Positions 41,886-51,233 are shown, counted from the first letter of the stretch. The stretch: DNA of 64,000 nucleotides from Marinobacterium rhizophilum (GCF_024397915.1 NZ_CP073347.1:3038001-3102000); one strand, 5' to 3'. Notes: generated by a model not told the origin, from the sequence alone. Numbers and translations: made by a program.

Positions 41886-43187
41886 TCAATCCTTCAGCAA
41901 CTCGACACGAATGCGGGTGACCTTGCCGAGGATATCGTCCAGCGCCTCGACCTGGGCCAGGGCGTCGTTCATCACCCGTTCCTTCACCCGCTGGGTCAGG
42001 ATGATCACCGGCACCTGATCGGCGGTGGTTTCTTTCTGGATGATGGCTTCGATGTTGATGCCGTTGTCACCAAAGATCTTGGTAATGTGCGCCAGCACGC
42101 CAGGACGTTCGATGGCGTGAATGCGCAGGTAGTACGCGGATTCGATTTCTTCCACCGGCAGTACCGGCAGGTCGGACAGCGCGCTCGGCTGGAAGGCCAG
42201 GTGCGGCACACGATGCCCCTGCTCGGATACCAGCATGCGCACCACATCGATCACATCGGCGACCACGGCAGACGCTGTCGGTTCGGCACCGGCGCCGGCA
42301 CCGTAGTACAGCGTCTGGCCGACCGCATCGCCGTCGACCATGACCGCATTCATGACGCCTTCAACATTGGCCAGCAGCAGCGGCTTGGGAATCAGTGTCG
42401 GGTGTACGCGCAGCTCGATGCCATCCGCTGTACGACGGCTGATACCCAGGTGCTTGATGCGGTAGCCCAGCTCATCGGCGTAGGTCACGTCATCCTGGGT
42501 AATGGCACTGATTCCCTCGGTGTAGGCCTTGTCAAACTGCAGCGGGATACCGAAGGCGATGGAGGCCAGGATGGTCAGCTTGTGAGCCGCATCAATGCCT
42601 TCAACATCGAAAGTCGGATCCGCTTCGGCGTAGCCGAGCGCCTGGGCCTCGGCCAGTACATCGGCAAAGTCACGGCCCTTCTCGCGCATCTCGGTCATGA
42701 TGAAGTTGCCGGTACCGTTAATGATACCCGCCAGCCAGTTGATCTGGTTACCGGCAAGACCTTCCCGGATCGCCTTGATGATCGGAATACCGCCGGCGAC
42801 AGCGGCTTCAAACGCCACGATGACATTGTTCTTCTGGGCCGCTTCGAAAATCTCGTTACCGTGTACGGCGATCAGCGCCTTGTTGGCGGTGACCACATGC
42901 TTGCCGTTCTCGATGGCCGTCAGCACCAGCTTGCGGGCCACGTCATAGCCACCGATCAGCTCAACCACGATGTCAATTTCCGGATTGGTCGCAACCGCGA
43001 AAATGTCGCTGGTCATGTCAATACCCGTGGTATCAGCATTCGGGTTTTCGCGGCGCGCGCCCACCTGAGCAACCACAATATGACGGCCTGCACGACGACT
43101 GATTTCGTCTTCATTTCGCTTGAGCACATTGAAAGTGCCGCTGCCTACGGTACCAAGACCGCAGATACCAACTTTAACCGGTTTCAA
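41886..43187 (-). CDS. hom: homoserine dehydrogenase (monofunctional)
   Basis: Hom reduces aspartate semialdehyde to homoserine. The 433-residue protein has the NAD(P) site VGICGLGTVGSGTFNVL, the catalytic region FEAAVAGGIPIIKAIREGLAGN, GIINGTGNFIMTEM, and a C-terminal ACT domain (YLRIHAIERPGVLAHIT) for feedback by threonine. The start codon is TTG (43187), with GAGG 6 bases upstream; no in-frame ATG fits. A candidate promoter with perfect TATAAT lies 70 bases upstream. Confidence 0.97.
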   Translation of the reverse strand: MKPVKVGICGLGTVGSGTFNVLKRNEDEISRRAGRHIVVAQVGARRENPNADTTGIDMTSDIFAVATNPEIDIVVELIGGYDVARKLVLTAIENGKHVVTANKALIAVHGNEIFEAAQKNNVIVAFEAAVAGGIPIIKAIREGLAGNQINWLAGIINGTGNFIMTEMREKGRDFADVLAEAQALGYAEADPTFDVEGIDAAHKLTILASIAFGIPLQFDKAYTEGISAITQDDVTYADELGYRIKHLGISRRTADGIELRVHPTLIPKPLLLANVEGVMNAVMVDGDAVGQTLYYGAGAGAEPTASAVVADVIDVVRMLVSEQGHRVPHLAFQPSALSDLPVLPVEEIESAYYLRIHAIERPGVLAHITKIFGDNGINIEAIIQKETTADQVPVIILTQRVKERVMNDALAQVEALDDILGKVTRIRVELLKD

Positions 43188-43256
43188 ATCAATACCTCAC
43201 TCGCTGTTGAGTCGATCCGGATGACTTTCCATCATCCGCGGTAAAAATGGGTGGGT

Positions 43257-43285
43257 ATTATAACGGGTGTTGGACCCGACTTGGA
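43257..43285 (-). promoter_or_regulatory. candidate hom-thrC promoter
   Basis: A perfect TATAAT on the minus strand (43262-43257) lies in the 202-base gap between dsbC and hom. The -35 position, 17 bases away, is poor (TCCAAG), so the site would need an activator or is fortuitous. The position supports separate expression of hom-thrC. Confidence 0.4.
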
Positions 43286-43349
43286 TAGGGACAGGCAGAA
43301 GATCGCGGATGAATTTACCGGATAGCCATGCAGAGAGAGGGATGGAGCG

Positions 43350-43391
43350 GCAGGTGACGCGAAAGCATCGCGCCACCTGCGGGGATTTTTT
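43350..43391. terminator. long hairpin at the 3' end of dsbC with T-run on the opposite strand
   Basis: A 13-bp stem with one mismatch (43350-43362 with 43368-43380, loop AAGCA) starts 10 bases past the dsbC stop. The run of six T follows it only on the plus strand (43386-43391), where it overlaps the dsbC stop codon. It reads as an intrinsic terminator for antisense transcription entering dsbC; for dsbC itself it could protect the mRNA 3' end. Confidence 0.55.
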
Positions 43392-44136
43392 ACTGTGTCA
43401 CGCCCAGCATCTGTGCCAGACGGGCCGCCGGCATGTAACCCGGCACCAGGCTGCCGTCTTCGAATACCAGCGCAGGCGTACCGGTCACACCGACTTTCTG
43501 CCCCAGGGCAAACTGATCCATAACCGGCGATTCGCACACCAGCGCCTCAACGGATTCGCCACCCTTGACCCGGGTCAGGTTTTCGGCCCGCTGATCCGGC
43601 TCCGAACACCAGACGGACTGCATCTTGGTAAAAGCAGCTGTGCGCTCGCCACCGCGCGGGAACGCCAGGTAATCCACCTGGATACCCATGGCATTGAGCT
43701 TGGGAACCTCGTCGTGCAGCTTGCGGCAATAAGGACAGTCAACATCGGTGAATACCGCGATCGTGGCCTTGACCTCGCCTTCGGGCTTGAATGAAATAAG
43801 GTCTTTTTCCGCCACAGCGCTCATCAGCGCCACCCGCTGCGTATTCAGGCGTTCTTCGGTCAAATTGACAAAGCCCTTGTCGTCACTGAGCTTGTAGAGC
43901 TGGCCGAGCATGAAGTACTCGCCGTCCCTGTCTGCATAGAGGACTTCACCTGTCCCCAGGACGACCTCATACATGCCGGGCATCTGGGCCTTGCTAACGG
44001 ACTCGACGGGAATGCGCGCATCAACCTTCATCAACTGCCGGGTAATAACCTCGGTGACCCCGGTATCAGCTTCAGCGGCTTGCAGCGCCCCACTAAAGCC
44101 CAGCACCAGAAGGGCACTCAGGAGTGATTTATGCAT
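43390..44136 (-). CDS. dsbC: thiol:disulfide interchange protein DsbC
   Basis: DsbC is a periplasmic disulfide isomerase, kept reduced by DsbD. The 248-residue protein has a signal peptide (cleavage near LQAAEA), an N-terminal dimerisation domain (about 20-80), and a thioredoxin domain with active site TDVDCPYCRKLHDEVPKL (CxxC) and cis-Pro region VTGTPALVFEDG. It lies between xerD (67 bases) and hom, as in pseudomonads. Confidence 0.96.
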   Translation of the reverse strand: MHKSLLSALLVLGFSGALQAAEADTGVTEVITRQLMKVDARIPVESVSKAQMPGMYEVVLGTGEVLYADRDGEYFMLGQLYKLSDDKGFVNLTEERLNTQRVALMSAVAEKDLISFKPEGEVKATIAVFTDVDCPYCRKLHDEVPKLNAMGIQVDYLAFPRGGERTAAFTKMQSVWCSEPDQRAENLTRVKGGESVEALVCESPVMDQFALGQKVGVTGTPALVFEDGSLVPGYMPAARLAQMLGVTQ

Positions 44137-44203
44137 AAAACCCTCAATATCAGTCGATGTTTATAGACCTTCTCAGATGAGACAGGCGTGAAAAAGTTCC
44201 CTG

Positions 44204-45139
44204 CTAGCCCCGCGGATGGTGCTGGCGGTGCACAGACTGCAGCCGATGCTGCGCAACCTGAGTATAAATTTGCGTGGTTGAAAGATCACTGTGACCCAAC
44301 AGCATCTGCACCACGCGCAGATCCGCGCCATGATTCACCAGGTGGGTCGCAAAGGCGTGGCGCAGCACATGGGGCGACAGCGGCTTGTCAATCCCGCATG
44401 CCAGGGCATGCAGTTTGATGCGATGCCAGAAAGTCTGGCGCGTCATCTGCTGACCACGCCGACTGGGAAACAGGACATCGGAGCCCGCCGCCACCAGCTC
44501 TCCTCGCCCCTGCGCCAGGTAACGCTGGAGCCAGTGCACGGCCTCGTCGCCCAGTGGCACAAGCCGCTCCTTGTTGCCCTTGCCAACAACCTGCACCAGC
44601 CCTTGACGCAGGTTGACCTGCCCGCAGGACAGCCCCACCAGCTCCGACACACGCAACCCGGTTGCATAGAGCACCTCGAGCATGGCGCGATCCCGCAGTC
44701 CAAGCGCATCGTCCAGCGGCGGGGCCGCCAGCAGCTGCTCCACATCCGCTTCGGTCAGGGTCTTGGGCAACGGCCGAACCCGGCGCGGGCTGTCAATCTG
44801 CAGCGTCGGATCTTCCGTCAACCGATCCTCGCGAATCCAGTAGCGGTAAAAGCCGCGCAGACAGGATAACAGGCGCGCCGTGGAACTGGCCCTGAGGCGG
44901 GCTTCGAGCCGCCAGTCAAGATGGCGGCGCAGCAGCGCACGGTCCGCGCCCAGCAAGACCGCACCCTGATCATTGAGCCAGCAGGCATAAAGACTGAGGT
45001 CACGCCGGTAGGACGCCAGGGTGTTGGCGCTGAGGCCCTTCTCAAGCCAGATGGCGTCGATATAACGCTCAATATCTCGCTGATCGGCGGCATCCGGCGA
45101 GCGCCGCCGCAAACGGCGGTCGCCCTCTGTACCCAGCAC
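44204..45139 (-). CDS. xerD: site-specific tyrosine recombinase XerD
   Basis: XerD acts with XerC at dif to resolve chromosome dimers. The catalytic set is visible: Arg in LYATGLRVSELVGL, Lys in GKGNKERLVPLG, HxxR in LSPHVLRHAFATHLVNHGAD, His in LLGHSDLSTTQIYT, with Tyr as nucleophile. The homologous start is unclear: the best is a GTG at 45139, 7 bases after the upstream stop, giving 311 residues with about 14 extra at the N terminus; a longer frame to 45208 overlaps the neighbour. RDIERYIDAIWLEKGLSANTL matches XerD rather than XerC. Confidence 0.92.
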   Translation of the reverse strand: MLGTEGDRRLRRRSPDAADQRDIERYIDAIWLEKGLSANTLASYRRDLSLYACWLNDQGAVLLGADRALLRRHLDWRLEARLRASSTARLLSCLRGFYRYWIREDRLTEDPTLQIDSPRRVRPLPKTLTEADVEQLLAAPPLDDALGLRDRAMLEVLYATGLRVSELVGLSCGQVNLRQGLVQVVGKGNKERLVPLGDEAVHWLQRYLAQGRGELVAAGSDVLFPSRRGQQMTRQTFWHRIKLHALACGIDKPLSPHVLRHAFATHLVNHGADLRVVQMLLGHSDLSTTQIYTQVAQHRLQSVHRQHHPRG

Positions 45140-45146
45140 CGCCGGT

Positions 45147-46592
45147 TTAACGCCAGACAGACAGCTCTGCCACCTTGTCAGTAGCAATCGGGAAGACTGC
45201 CACTCCACGGTCCAGTCGCTGCTCTACTTCCAGATTGCCATCGGCCACCCGCACCAGAGTGCCCTCTATGCGGCGCCCGAAATAGGTACGCAGCTTGACC
45301 TTCTGCCCGGCATAGCCATGCAGCTGCTGCAAAGCCGTAGGCTTGTAGGTCTTTTCCGCCGCCCTGGCCTTGACCACGATCCCCGGCATCACCTGTACAA
45401 CATCGGGATCGATAATCGTGACTGCCTGCTCCGGCTCAGGCTTTGGCCGCTCCAGCTCTACCACCAGATCAACCGGTTCCGAGCGCTTCTCAACCGCACC
45501 TTCAGCCAGGACTTCGGGCTGCATCAGGCTGGCAGGCAAATCCCCGGCACCACCCTCGGCAGCAACCGCGCTGCCCGTATCCAACGACCAGTTGATGCTG
45601 CCCAGATCCTGATTGACACCATTGACGGAGACCCGCAGATTCAGCAGGTCCAGCAGTTGCTCGGGGGACGAGATCGTCGCCATGGACTGGGCACCGAATC
45701 CCGGTGGCGGCTCGGCAGCCACCTGCAAAACCGCCTGCGGACGCTGCAGATCGGCGTAAGCCTTGACCAGGAGCTCAGGCACGGACCAGCCGAGCTGCTG
45801 CAATTCGACCTGCACCATTTCACTGTGACGCTGCGGGTATTCATCCAGCGCGTAGCCGCCACGCTGCGCACAAAAACGGTTACGTCTGGTGTTGTAGCCC
45901 AGATCACTGTAATCCAGCGTGACACGCTCCAGGGACGGCTGCGCCTGCAGTAGTGAACCGACGGAAAGCACATTACTGGCCACGGACAGGTCGATATAAA
46001 AGCTGGTTTGCGCCATATCCGCAACACTGACATCGGAGCGCAGGCGCAACGACTGGGCCTTGGGCATAAAGTCCATCGCCACCAGCATGTCCATATTCAG
46101 GCGCTGGTACTTCATGGCTCGGGTCGTTGCCAGATCGAAGCGCTCCACATCACCGCAGGCGAGCGCCTCGAAACCGGTACCTTCCTGCGGCACGGCGAAG
46201 GACTGCCCCATCGCCTCCCACTGCGCCAGATAGTCCGCATCGAGCGCCATGTTCAGGCCCGTGATCGATAGCGCCATATGCTCGGGCCAGTCACCCTCAC
46301 GCAGGGTTTTCTCGGCATCGAGATAAAACAGCGGATCCGGCGCCTGAAACAGCACCGAGTCGATTAGCACGGCGTCCTTGCTGCCCAGCGGAGTAACCTG
46401 CACACCACCGATGCCGGCTCCTCCGTCGAGCCCGGCAATAACACGGGCGTAAGTGATTTTTGCGTAGGGCGCAGCCGCTTCCACCATGCGATCCGCGGAG
46501 CTTTTTACCTGATACCAGTAATAACCGTAGGCACCTCCGGCAACCAGCGCCGGCACCAGCAAAAATCCCAGCAACTTAAACAACTTCCGCAT
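45147..46592 (-). CDS. membrane-anchored protein of unknown function with Sm-like C-terminal segment
   Basis: This 481-residue protein has one N-terminal membrane helix (LFKLLGFLLVPALVAGGAYG), so it is mostly periplasmic. A long beta-rich body (about 40-320) is reminiscent of YdgA/AsmA-type lipid-handling proteins, followed by a Pro/Glu linker. The C-terminal 65 residues (LHGYAGQKVKLRTYFGRRIE, GTLVRVADGNLEVEQRL, VAVFPIATDKVAELSV) read like a small Sm/SH3-type barrel. I do not recognise a named family. Its place between rplS and xerD matches uncharacterised Pseudomonas genes. Confidence 0.7.
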   Translation of the reverse strand: MRKLFKLLGFLLVPALVAGGAYGYYWYQVKSSADRMVEAAAPYAKITYARVIAGLDGGAGIGGVQVTPLGSKDAVLIDSVLFQAPDPLFYLDAEKTLREGDWPEHMALSITGLNMALDADYLAQWEAMGQSFAVPQEGTGFEALACGDVERFDLATTRAMKYQRLNMDMLVAMDFMPKAQSLRLRSDVSVADMAQTSFYIDLSVASNVLSVGSLLQAQPSLERVTLDYSDLGYNTRRNRFCAQRGGYALDEYPQRHSEMVQVELQQLGWSVPELLVKAYADLQRPQAVLQVAAEPPPGFGAQSMATISSPEQLLDLLNLRVSVNGVNQDLGSINWSLDTGSAVAAEGGAGDLPASLMQPEVLAEGAVEKRSEPVDLVVELERPKPEPEQAVTIIDPDVVQVMPGIVVKARAAEKTYKPTALQQLHGYAGQKVKLRTYFGRRIEGTLVRVADGNLEVEQRLDRGVAVFPIATDKVAELSVWR

Positions 46593-46705
46593 AACTGCAG
46601 CTCCTTTGTAGTCTGTCAGTACCGGCTTACAGAGATTTTAATAGTAGGCATCATAGCGACAAATCGCGAACAGGCCAACGCCAGCCCCGCTTTAGCCCCA
46701 AACGC

Positions 46706-46734
46706 AAAAAGGGCGGCCCGAAGGCCGCCCTTTT
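46706..46734 (-). terminator. intrinsic terminator after rplS
   Basis: A GGGCGGCC/GGCCGCCC stem with a four-base loop is flanked by AAAAA and TTTT (46706-46734). On the minus strand it follows the rplS stop by 22 bases and ends in a T-run, so it closes the rpsP-rimM-trmD-rplS transcript. Confidence 0.9.
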
Positions 46735-46756
46735 AGAGATTGAAGTGAGCTGAAGC

Positions 46757-47113
46757 TCAGCCCAATTTTTCCTTGATACGTGCAGACTTGCCGCTGCGCT
46801 CGCGCAGGTAGTACAGCTTGGCCTGGCGCACGTCACCGCGACGCTTGACACCAATGCTGTCAACAGTCGGGCTGAAGGTCTGGAAAGTACGCTCAACGCC
46901 CACGCCGTGGGAGATTTTACGTACGGTGAAGGCAGAGTTCAGGCCGCGGTTACGCTTGCCAATCACAACGCCTTCGAACGCCTGCAGACGCGTACGCGTG
47001 CCTTCAGTCACTTTAACCTGTACGACAACGGTATCACCGGGGCCGAATTCAGGTACCTGTTTACCCATCTGCTCAGCTTCGATCTGCTGAATGATAGAGA
47101 TTTTGCCGCTCAT
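46757..47113 (-). CDS. rplS: 50S ribosomal protein L19
   Basis: The 118-residue L19 is at the normal family length: FGPGDTVVVQVKVTEGTRTR, QAFEGVVIGKRNRGLNSAFT, VRKISHGVGVERTFQTFSP and AKLYYLRERSGKSARIKEKL are all present. It is the last gene of the rpsP operon, followed by a strong terminator. Confidence 0.99.
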   Translation of the reverse strand: MSGKISIIQQIEAEQMGKQVPEFGPGDTVVVQVKVTEGTRTRLQAFEGVVIGKRNRGLNSAFTVRKISHGVGVERTFQTFSPTVDSIGVKRRGDVRQAKLYYLRERSGKSARIKEKLG

Positions 47114-47135
47114 CGCTCGCTCCTAGAGTGAGTAT

Positions 47136-47885
47136 TCAACCGTCGGACCTCTGGGTCTCACGGATGTATTCGTTTAACAACGTCTGCTGCTCGCGATCCA
47201 GCTCGAGGTTTTTCAGCAGGTCCGGGCGCCTTGTCCAGGTTCGGCCCAGTTGCTGTTTCAGGCGCCAGCGCCTGATTTCCTCGTGATTGCCGCCCAGCAG
47301 CACCTCGGGTACTTGCATTCCGTCAAACTGTTCCGGCCGGGTGTAGTGCGGGCAGTCCAGCAACCCCTCGCTAAAGGAGTCCTCGGCTGCCGAATCCTGG
47401 TGGCCCAATACTCCGGGTACCAGCCTGGAAACTGCGTCGATCAGCGTCATGCCCGGCAATTCGCCGCCACTGAGAACAAAATCCCCCAGTGACCACTCCT
47501 CATCAATTTCGGTTTCCAGCAGGCGCTCGTCGATACCTTCGTAGCGCCCCGCCACCAAAATCAATTTCTGCCGCGCCGCCAGCTCTCGTGCACCGGCATG
47601 ATCCAGCCGACGCCCCTGGGGCGACAGGTAAATAACCGTCGCACCCTCGCCAGCAGCACCGCGCGCCGCTGCTATCGCATCCCGCAATGGCTGCACCTTC
47701 ATCAACATGCCAGGACCGCCACCGTAGGGGCGATCATCAACCGTGCGGTGCTTGTCCAGGGTAAAGTCCCTGGGATTCCAGCACCGGACATCGATCAGCC
47801 CATTGCGTACCGCCCGTCCCGTGACCCCGTAAGCCGTTACGGCCTCAAACATCTCGGGAAAGAGGGTGACCACACCAAACCACAC
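47136..47885 (-). CDS. trmD: tRNA (guanine37-N1)-methyltransferase TrmD
   Basis: TrmD methylates G37 of tRNAs and prevents frameshifting. The 249-residue protein has the deep-knot SAM site LVAGRYEGIDERLLE and SLGDFVLSGGELPGMTLIDAV, and the conserved DDRPYGGGPGMLMKVQPL. It is between rimM (3-base gap) and rplS. Confidence 0.99.
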   Translation of the reverse strand: MWFGVVTLFPEMFEAVTAYGVTGRAVRNGLIDVRCWNPRDFTLDKHRTVDDRPYGGGPGMLMKVQPLRDAIAAARGAAGEGATVIYLSPQGRRLDHAGARELAARQKLILVAGRYEGIDERLLETEIDEEWSLGDFVLSGGELPGMTLIDAVSRLVPGVLGHQDSAAEDSFSEGLLDCPHYTRPEQFDGMQVPEVLLGGNHEEIRRWRLKQQLGRTWTRRPDLLKNLELDREQQTLLNEYIRETQRSDG

Positions 47886-47888
47886 CGC

Positions 47889-48416
47889 CTAGAACTCCGG
47901 ATCCCAGTCGACCCGAATGCTACCCTTAACCAAATCAATTTCCTTGACCACCTGATCCGGCAAGTAGGGAATCAATCGCTCACGGCGATCGATGCTCTCT
48001 TCGGTGCCCCGCACGATCAACACATCGTTGGAACCCGTCGCAATCAGATGCTCTACCTTGCCCAGCAACTGGCCGGACTCGGCATATACCAGCAGGTCTT
48101 CGAGCTGACTCCAGTAGTACTCGCCGTCATCCAGTTCAGGAAGACGGCTGCGTTCAACCAGAATTTCAGCGCCGCAATACAGCCGCGCTACATCCCGGTC
48201 ATCTACTCCAGCCAGCTTGGCTACCAGGCCTTTGCCATGAACCCGACCGCTTTCAACCTCGACGAACTTTGTCTCGCCGTTGATTTTCAGCTGCCAGGGG
48301 GCATAGTTCAGGATGTTTTCCATCGGTTCGGTACTGGAATGAACCTTTACCCAACCTTTGACGCCGTACAGAGTGGTGATCTTGCCCAGCGTAATTAGAG
48401 AACTTGTGTCTTCCAT
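47889..48416 (-). CDS. rimM: 16S rRNA processing protein RimM
   Basis: RimM helps mature the 30S head and binds S19. The 175-residue protein has the N-terminal ITLGKITTLYGVKGWVKVHS, the linker DGEYYWSQLEDLLVY before the PRC barrel, and the ending IRVDWDPEF. Its order in the operon is standard. Confidence 0.98.
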   Translation of the reverse strand: MEDTSSLITLGKITTLYGVKGWVKVHSSTEPMENILNYAPWQLKINGETKFVEVESGRVHGKGLVAKLAGVDDRDVARLYCGAEILVERSRLPELDDGEYYWSQLEDLLVYAESGQLLGKVEHLIATGSNDVLIVRGTEESIDRRERLIPYLPDQVVKEIDLVKGSIRVDWDPEF

Positions 48417-48440
48417 CCTTCGACCCGGCCCAACCCTGCG

Positions 48441-48692
48441 TTACTTAGCTGCTTTCTTTGCTTCTTTGATCAGCTGAGCAACACGCTCGGACAGGCTCGC
48501 GCCCTTGTCCTGCCAGTACTGAACACGCTCCAGGTCGACGCGCAGGCTTTCTTCCTGACCGCGTGCAACCGGGTTGAAGAAACCAACGCGCTCAATAAAG
48601 CGACCATCACGCGCATTGCGAGAATCGGCGACGGTAAGGTGATAAAACGGACGCTTTTTGGCGCCGCCACGAGACAGACGAATTGTTACCAT
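48441..48692 (-). CDS. rpsP: 30S ribosomal protein S16
   Basis: This is an 83-residue S16 from the ATG at 48692 (MVTIRLSRGGAKKRPFYHL), 8-9 bases after AAAGGGA; the longer open frame upstream is not part of the family. It is the first gene of the rpsP-rimM-trmD-rplS operon. Confidence 0.98.
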   Translation of the reverse strand: MVTIRLSRGGAKKRPFYHLTVADSRNARDGRFIERVGFFNPVARGQEESLRVDLERVQYWQDKGASLSERVAQLIKEAKKAAK

Positions 48693-48785
48693 GTGCATGG
48701 TCCCTTTATTTGCGCGGGTTTTGGGATCGCCCGCGGTTTCAAATCCGGGCCACACCGGGACAAACCCCATGCAGCTACCGGGCCT

Positions 48786-48814
48786 ACAAAATCAGGGCCG
48801 AGATTTTACGTCAA
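48786..48814 (-). promoter_or_regulatory. candidate rpsP operon promoter
   Basis: On the minus strand, TTGACG (48814-48809) and TTTTGT (48791-48786) are separated by 17 bases, about 95 bases upstream of the rpsP start, in the 177-base gap after ffh. The -10 is weak. Confidence 0.4.
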
Positions 48815-48869
48815 ACCCCGCCCTGACAAAAGCACTTTCTGGATAAATATTAAGCAACGCCCGCAAGCA

Positions 48870-50261
48870 TCACATGCGCGGGAAACCGCCACCACCGCCC
48901 ATGCCCGGCGGCAACATGCCTTTCATGCCGCGCATCATCTTGGCCATGCCACCCTTGGTGGAAAATTTCTTCATCATCTTGGCCATCTGCTTGTGCTGCT
49001 TGAGCAGGCGGTTAACATCCTGAATCTGCGTACCTGACCCCAGTGCAATACGGCGCTTGCGCGAACCCGAGATAATATCGGGGTTGCGACGCTCGCCCGG
49101 CGTCATGGAGTTGATGATGGACTCCATCTGGTGCATGCCCTTTTCCGCCTTGGCGGCGTCGGCGACCTGCCCCATCTGGCCCATCTGCCCCATGCCCGGC
49201 AGCTTGTCGAGCATGCCGGCCATGCCGCCCATGCTTTTCATTTGCTGGAGCTGCTGGCGGAAATCCTCCAGGTCAAAACCCTTGCCCTTCTTGATCTTCT
49301 GGGCAAACTTTTCGGCCTTGTCCTTGTCGATCTTGCGCTCGGCTTCCTCGATCAGGGACAGAACATCGCCCATACCCAGGATGCGCGAGGCCACACGGTC
49401 GGGGTGAAAGGCTTCGAGTGCATCGACCTTTTCGCCCACACCGATAAACTTGATCGGTTTGCCGGTGATGTAGCGCACCGACAGCGCCGCGCCACCACGG
49501 GCGTCACCGTCGGTCTTGGTCAGAATCACACCGGTCAGCGGCAATACATCACTGAACGCCTTGGCCGTCGCCGCCGCATCCTGCCCCGTCATGGCATCGA
49601 CCACGAACAGGGTTTCCACCGGGTTTATGGCGCTGTGCAGGCGCTTGATTTCGTCCATCATGTCACTGTCGATGTGCAGACGGCCTGCCGTATCCACCAG
49701 CACCACGTCGTGATGCTGGATCCTGGCGTGCGCAATGGCGTCACGGGCAATCTGCACCGGATCCTGGTCCGCACTGGACGGGAAGAAGTCGACTGCAACT
49801 TCCTGTGCCAGCATCTCCAGCTGCCTGATCGCCGCAGGGCGATACACGTCCGCCGACACAACCAGCACTTTCTTCTTGTCGCGTTCGCGCAGGGTCCGTG
49901 CCAACTTGGCCACGGACGTCGTCTTGCCCGCACCCTGCAGGCCCGCCATCAGCACGATGGCCGGCGGCTGAGCCGCCAGGTTGAGCTTTTCGTTGGCCTC
50001 GCCCATGATCTTGACCAGCTCTTCCTGGACGATCTTGACGAACACCTGCCCCGGCGTCAGGCTTTTGCTGACTTCCTGGCCGACAGCCCTGTCCTTGACG
50101 CTGTTAACGAATTCCTTGACCACCGGCAGCGCGACGTCCGCCTCAAGCAGGGCCATGCGCACTTCGCGCAGCGTACCCTTGATGTTGTCTTCGGTGAGTT
50201 TCGCCTGCCCGGTTACGGCCTTGAGCGTTTTCGTGAGCCGATCTGTCAGATTCTCAAACAT
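48870..50261 (-). CDS. ffh: signal recognition particle protein Ffh
   Basis: Ffh binds signal sequences and 4.5S RNA to target nascent membrane proteins. The 463-residue protein has the N domain, the G domain (GLQGAGKTTSVAKLA, DTAGRLHIDSDMMDE, TKTDGDARGGAALS), and a Met-rich M domain with RRKRIALGSGTQ-type GSRKRRIALGSG and a GM-rich tail (KGMLPPGMGGGGG). It is divergent from the YpjD gene at 50439. Confidence 0.99.
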   Translation of the reverse strand: MFENLTDRLTKTLKAVTGQAKLTEDNIKGTLREVRMALLEADVALPVVKEFVNSVKDRAVGQEVSKSLTPGQVFVKIVQEELVKIMGEANEKLNLAAQPPAIVLMAGLQGAGKTTSVAKLARTLRERDKKKVLVVSADVYRPAAIRQLEMLAQEVAVDFFPSSADQDPVQIARDAIAHARIQHHDVVLVDTAGRLHIDSDMMDEIKRLHSAINPVETLFVVDAMTGQDAAATAKAFSDVLPLTGVILTKTDGDARGGAALSVRYITGKPIKFIGVGEKVDALEAFHPDRVASRILGMGDVLSLIEEAERKIDKDKAEKFAQKIKKGKGFDLEDFRQQLQQMKSMGGMAGMLDKLPGMGQMGQMGQVADAAKAEKGMHQMESIINSMTPGERRNPDIISGSRKRRIALGSGTQIQDVNRLLKQHKQMAKMMKKFSTKGGMAKMMRGMKGMLPPGMGGGGGFPRM

Positions 50262-50438
50262 ATCCTGCCTCTGTTTTTCTCCACCGGCCGGGCCAAATCA
50301 GACCCCTGAAGCGGCGAGGGAGACGCCTTGAACTTGCAAAGGATGCGCATTATACAGCAGGCCCCTGAAGGGCGGCACCTCATATTTCACACCCCCCTTT
50401 TTTGTGACACACTTAGCGCCTTTCCATGGAGGTCCCGG

Positions 50439-51233
50439 ATGCTGCCAACGTCGATACTTGTTGCCGTGCTGTTCTACCTGGCTGCGACCCTGTTGCAGTG
50501 GCGGGTACTGCAGGGTCAGAAGCGACCGGCACGCAACCTGATCCGCAGCCTGGGACTGTGCGGCGTCAGCCTGCATGCGGTAACGGCGTACCTGGTCGTG
50601 CACCAGGACACGGGGCTCAACCTGGGCTTTTTCAGCGTCGGCTGCCAGATCAGCTGGCTGCTGGCAGCTCTGGTACTGTTAAGCAGCACCCGCCAGCATA
50701 TCGACAATCTTTTTATCGGCGTTTTCCCGCTGGCCATCGTCAGCCTGCTCACCGCCTCCCTGGACCCGGACACCAGCCTGCACCGCACCTACAGCCCCGG
50801 CCTGATCGCCCACATACTGCTGTCCATTCTCGCATACAGCATTTTCACCCTGGCGACACTGCAGGCCTTGCTGCTGTGGTGCCAGAACACGGCGCTCAAG
50901 CAGCACCACACCCGCGGCCTGGTCGCCAGCCTGCCGCCACTGCAGACCATGGAGCGCCTGCTGTTTGAAATGCTCTGGACCGGCATCACCCTGCTGTCTG
51001 CCTCCCTGATCAGCGGCTTCCTGTTCGTCGAGGACTTCTTCGCCCAGCACCTGATTCACAAGACCACGCTGTCGATCCTGGCCTGGTTTGTCTATGCCAT
51101 TCTGCTGGCCGGACACAGCCTGCTGGGCTGGCGCAGCTTGCGGGCAATACGCTGGACCATCGGCGGCTTTATCGCCCTGATGCTGGCATTTTTTGGCTCC
51201 AAACTGGTGATTGAATTCTTCCTGCCCGGCTAG
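50439..51233 (+). CDS. YpjD/CcsA-like inner membrane protein
   Basis: From the ATG at 50439 (GGAGG 6 bases upstream) this is a 264-residue protein with about eight membrane helices, resembling the cytochrome c assembly CcsA/CcmC fold as in E. coli YpjD. His residues occur at the outer ends of helices (GLIAHILLSILAYSI, AGHSLLGW), consistent with haem-handling ancestry; the tryptophan-rich loop is reduced. In E. coli, ypjD is divergent from ffh and followed by yfjD, the same arrangement as here. The function is unknown. Confidence 0.9.
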   Translation: MLPTSILVAVLFYLAATLLQWRVLQGQKRPARNLIRSLGLCGVSLHAVTAYLVVHQDTGLNLGFFSVGCQISWLLAALVLLSSTRQHIDNLFIGVFPLAIVSLLTASLDPDTSLHRTYSPGLIAHILLSILAYSIFTLATLQALLLWCQNTALKQHHTRGLVASLPPLQTMERLLFEMLWTGITLLSASLISGFLFVEDFFAQHLIHKTTLSILAWFVYAILLAGHSLLGWRSLRAIRWTIGGFIALMLAFFGSKLVIEFFLPG

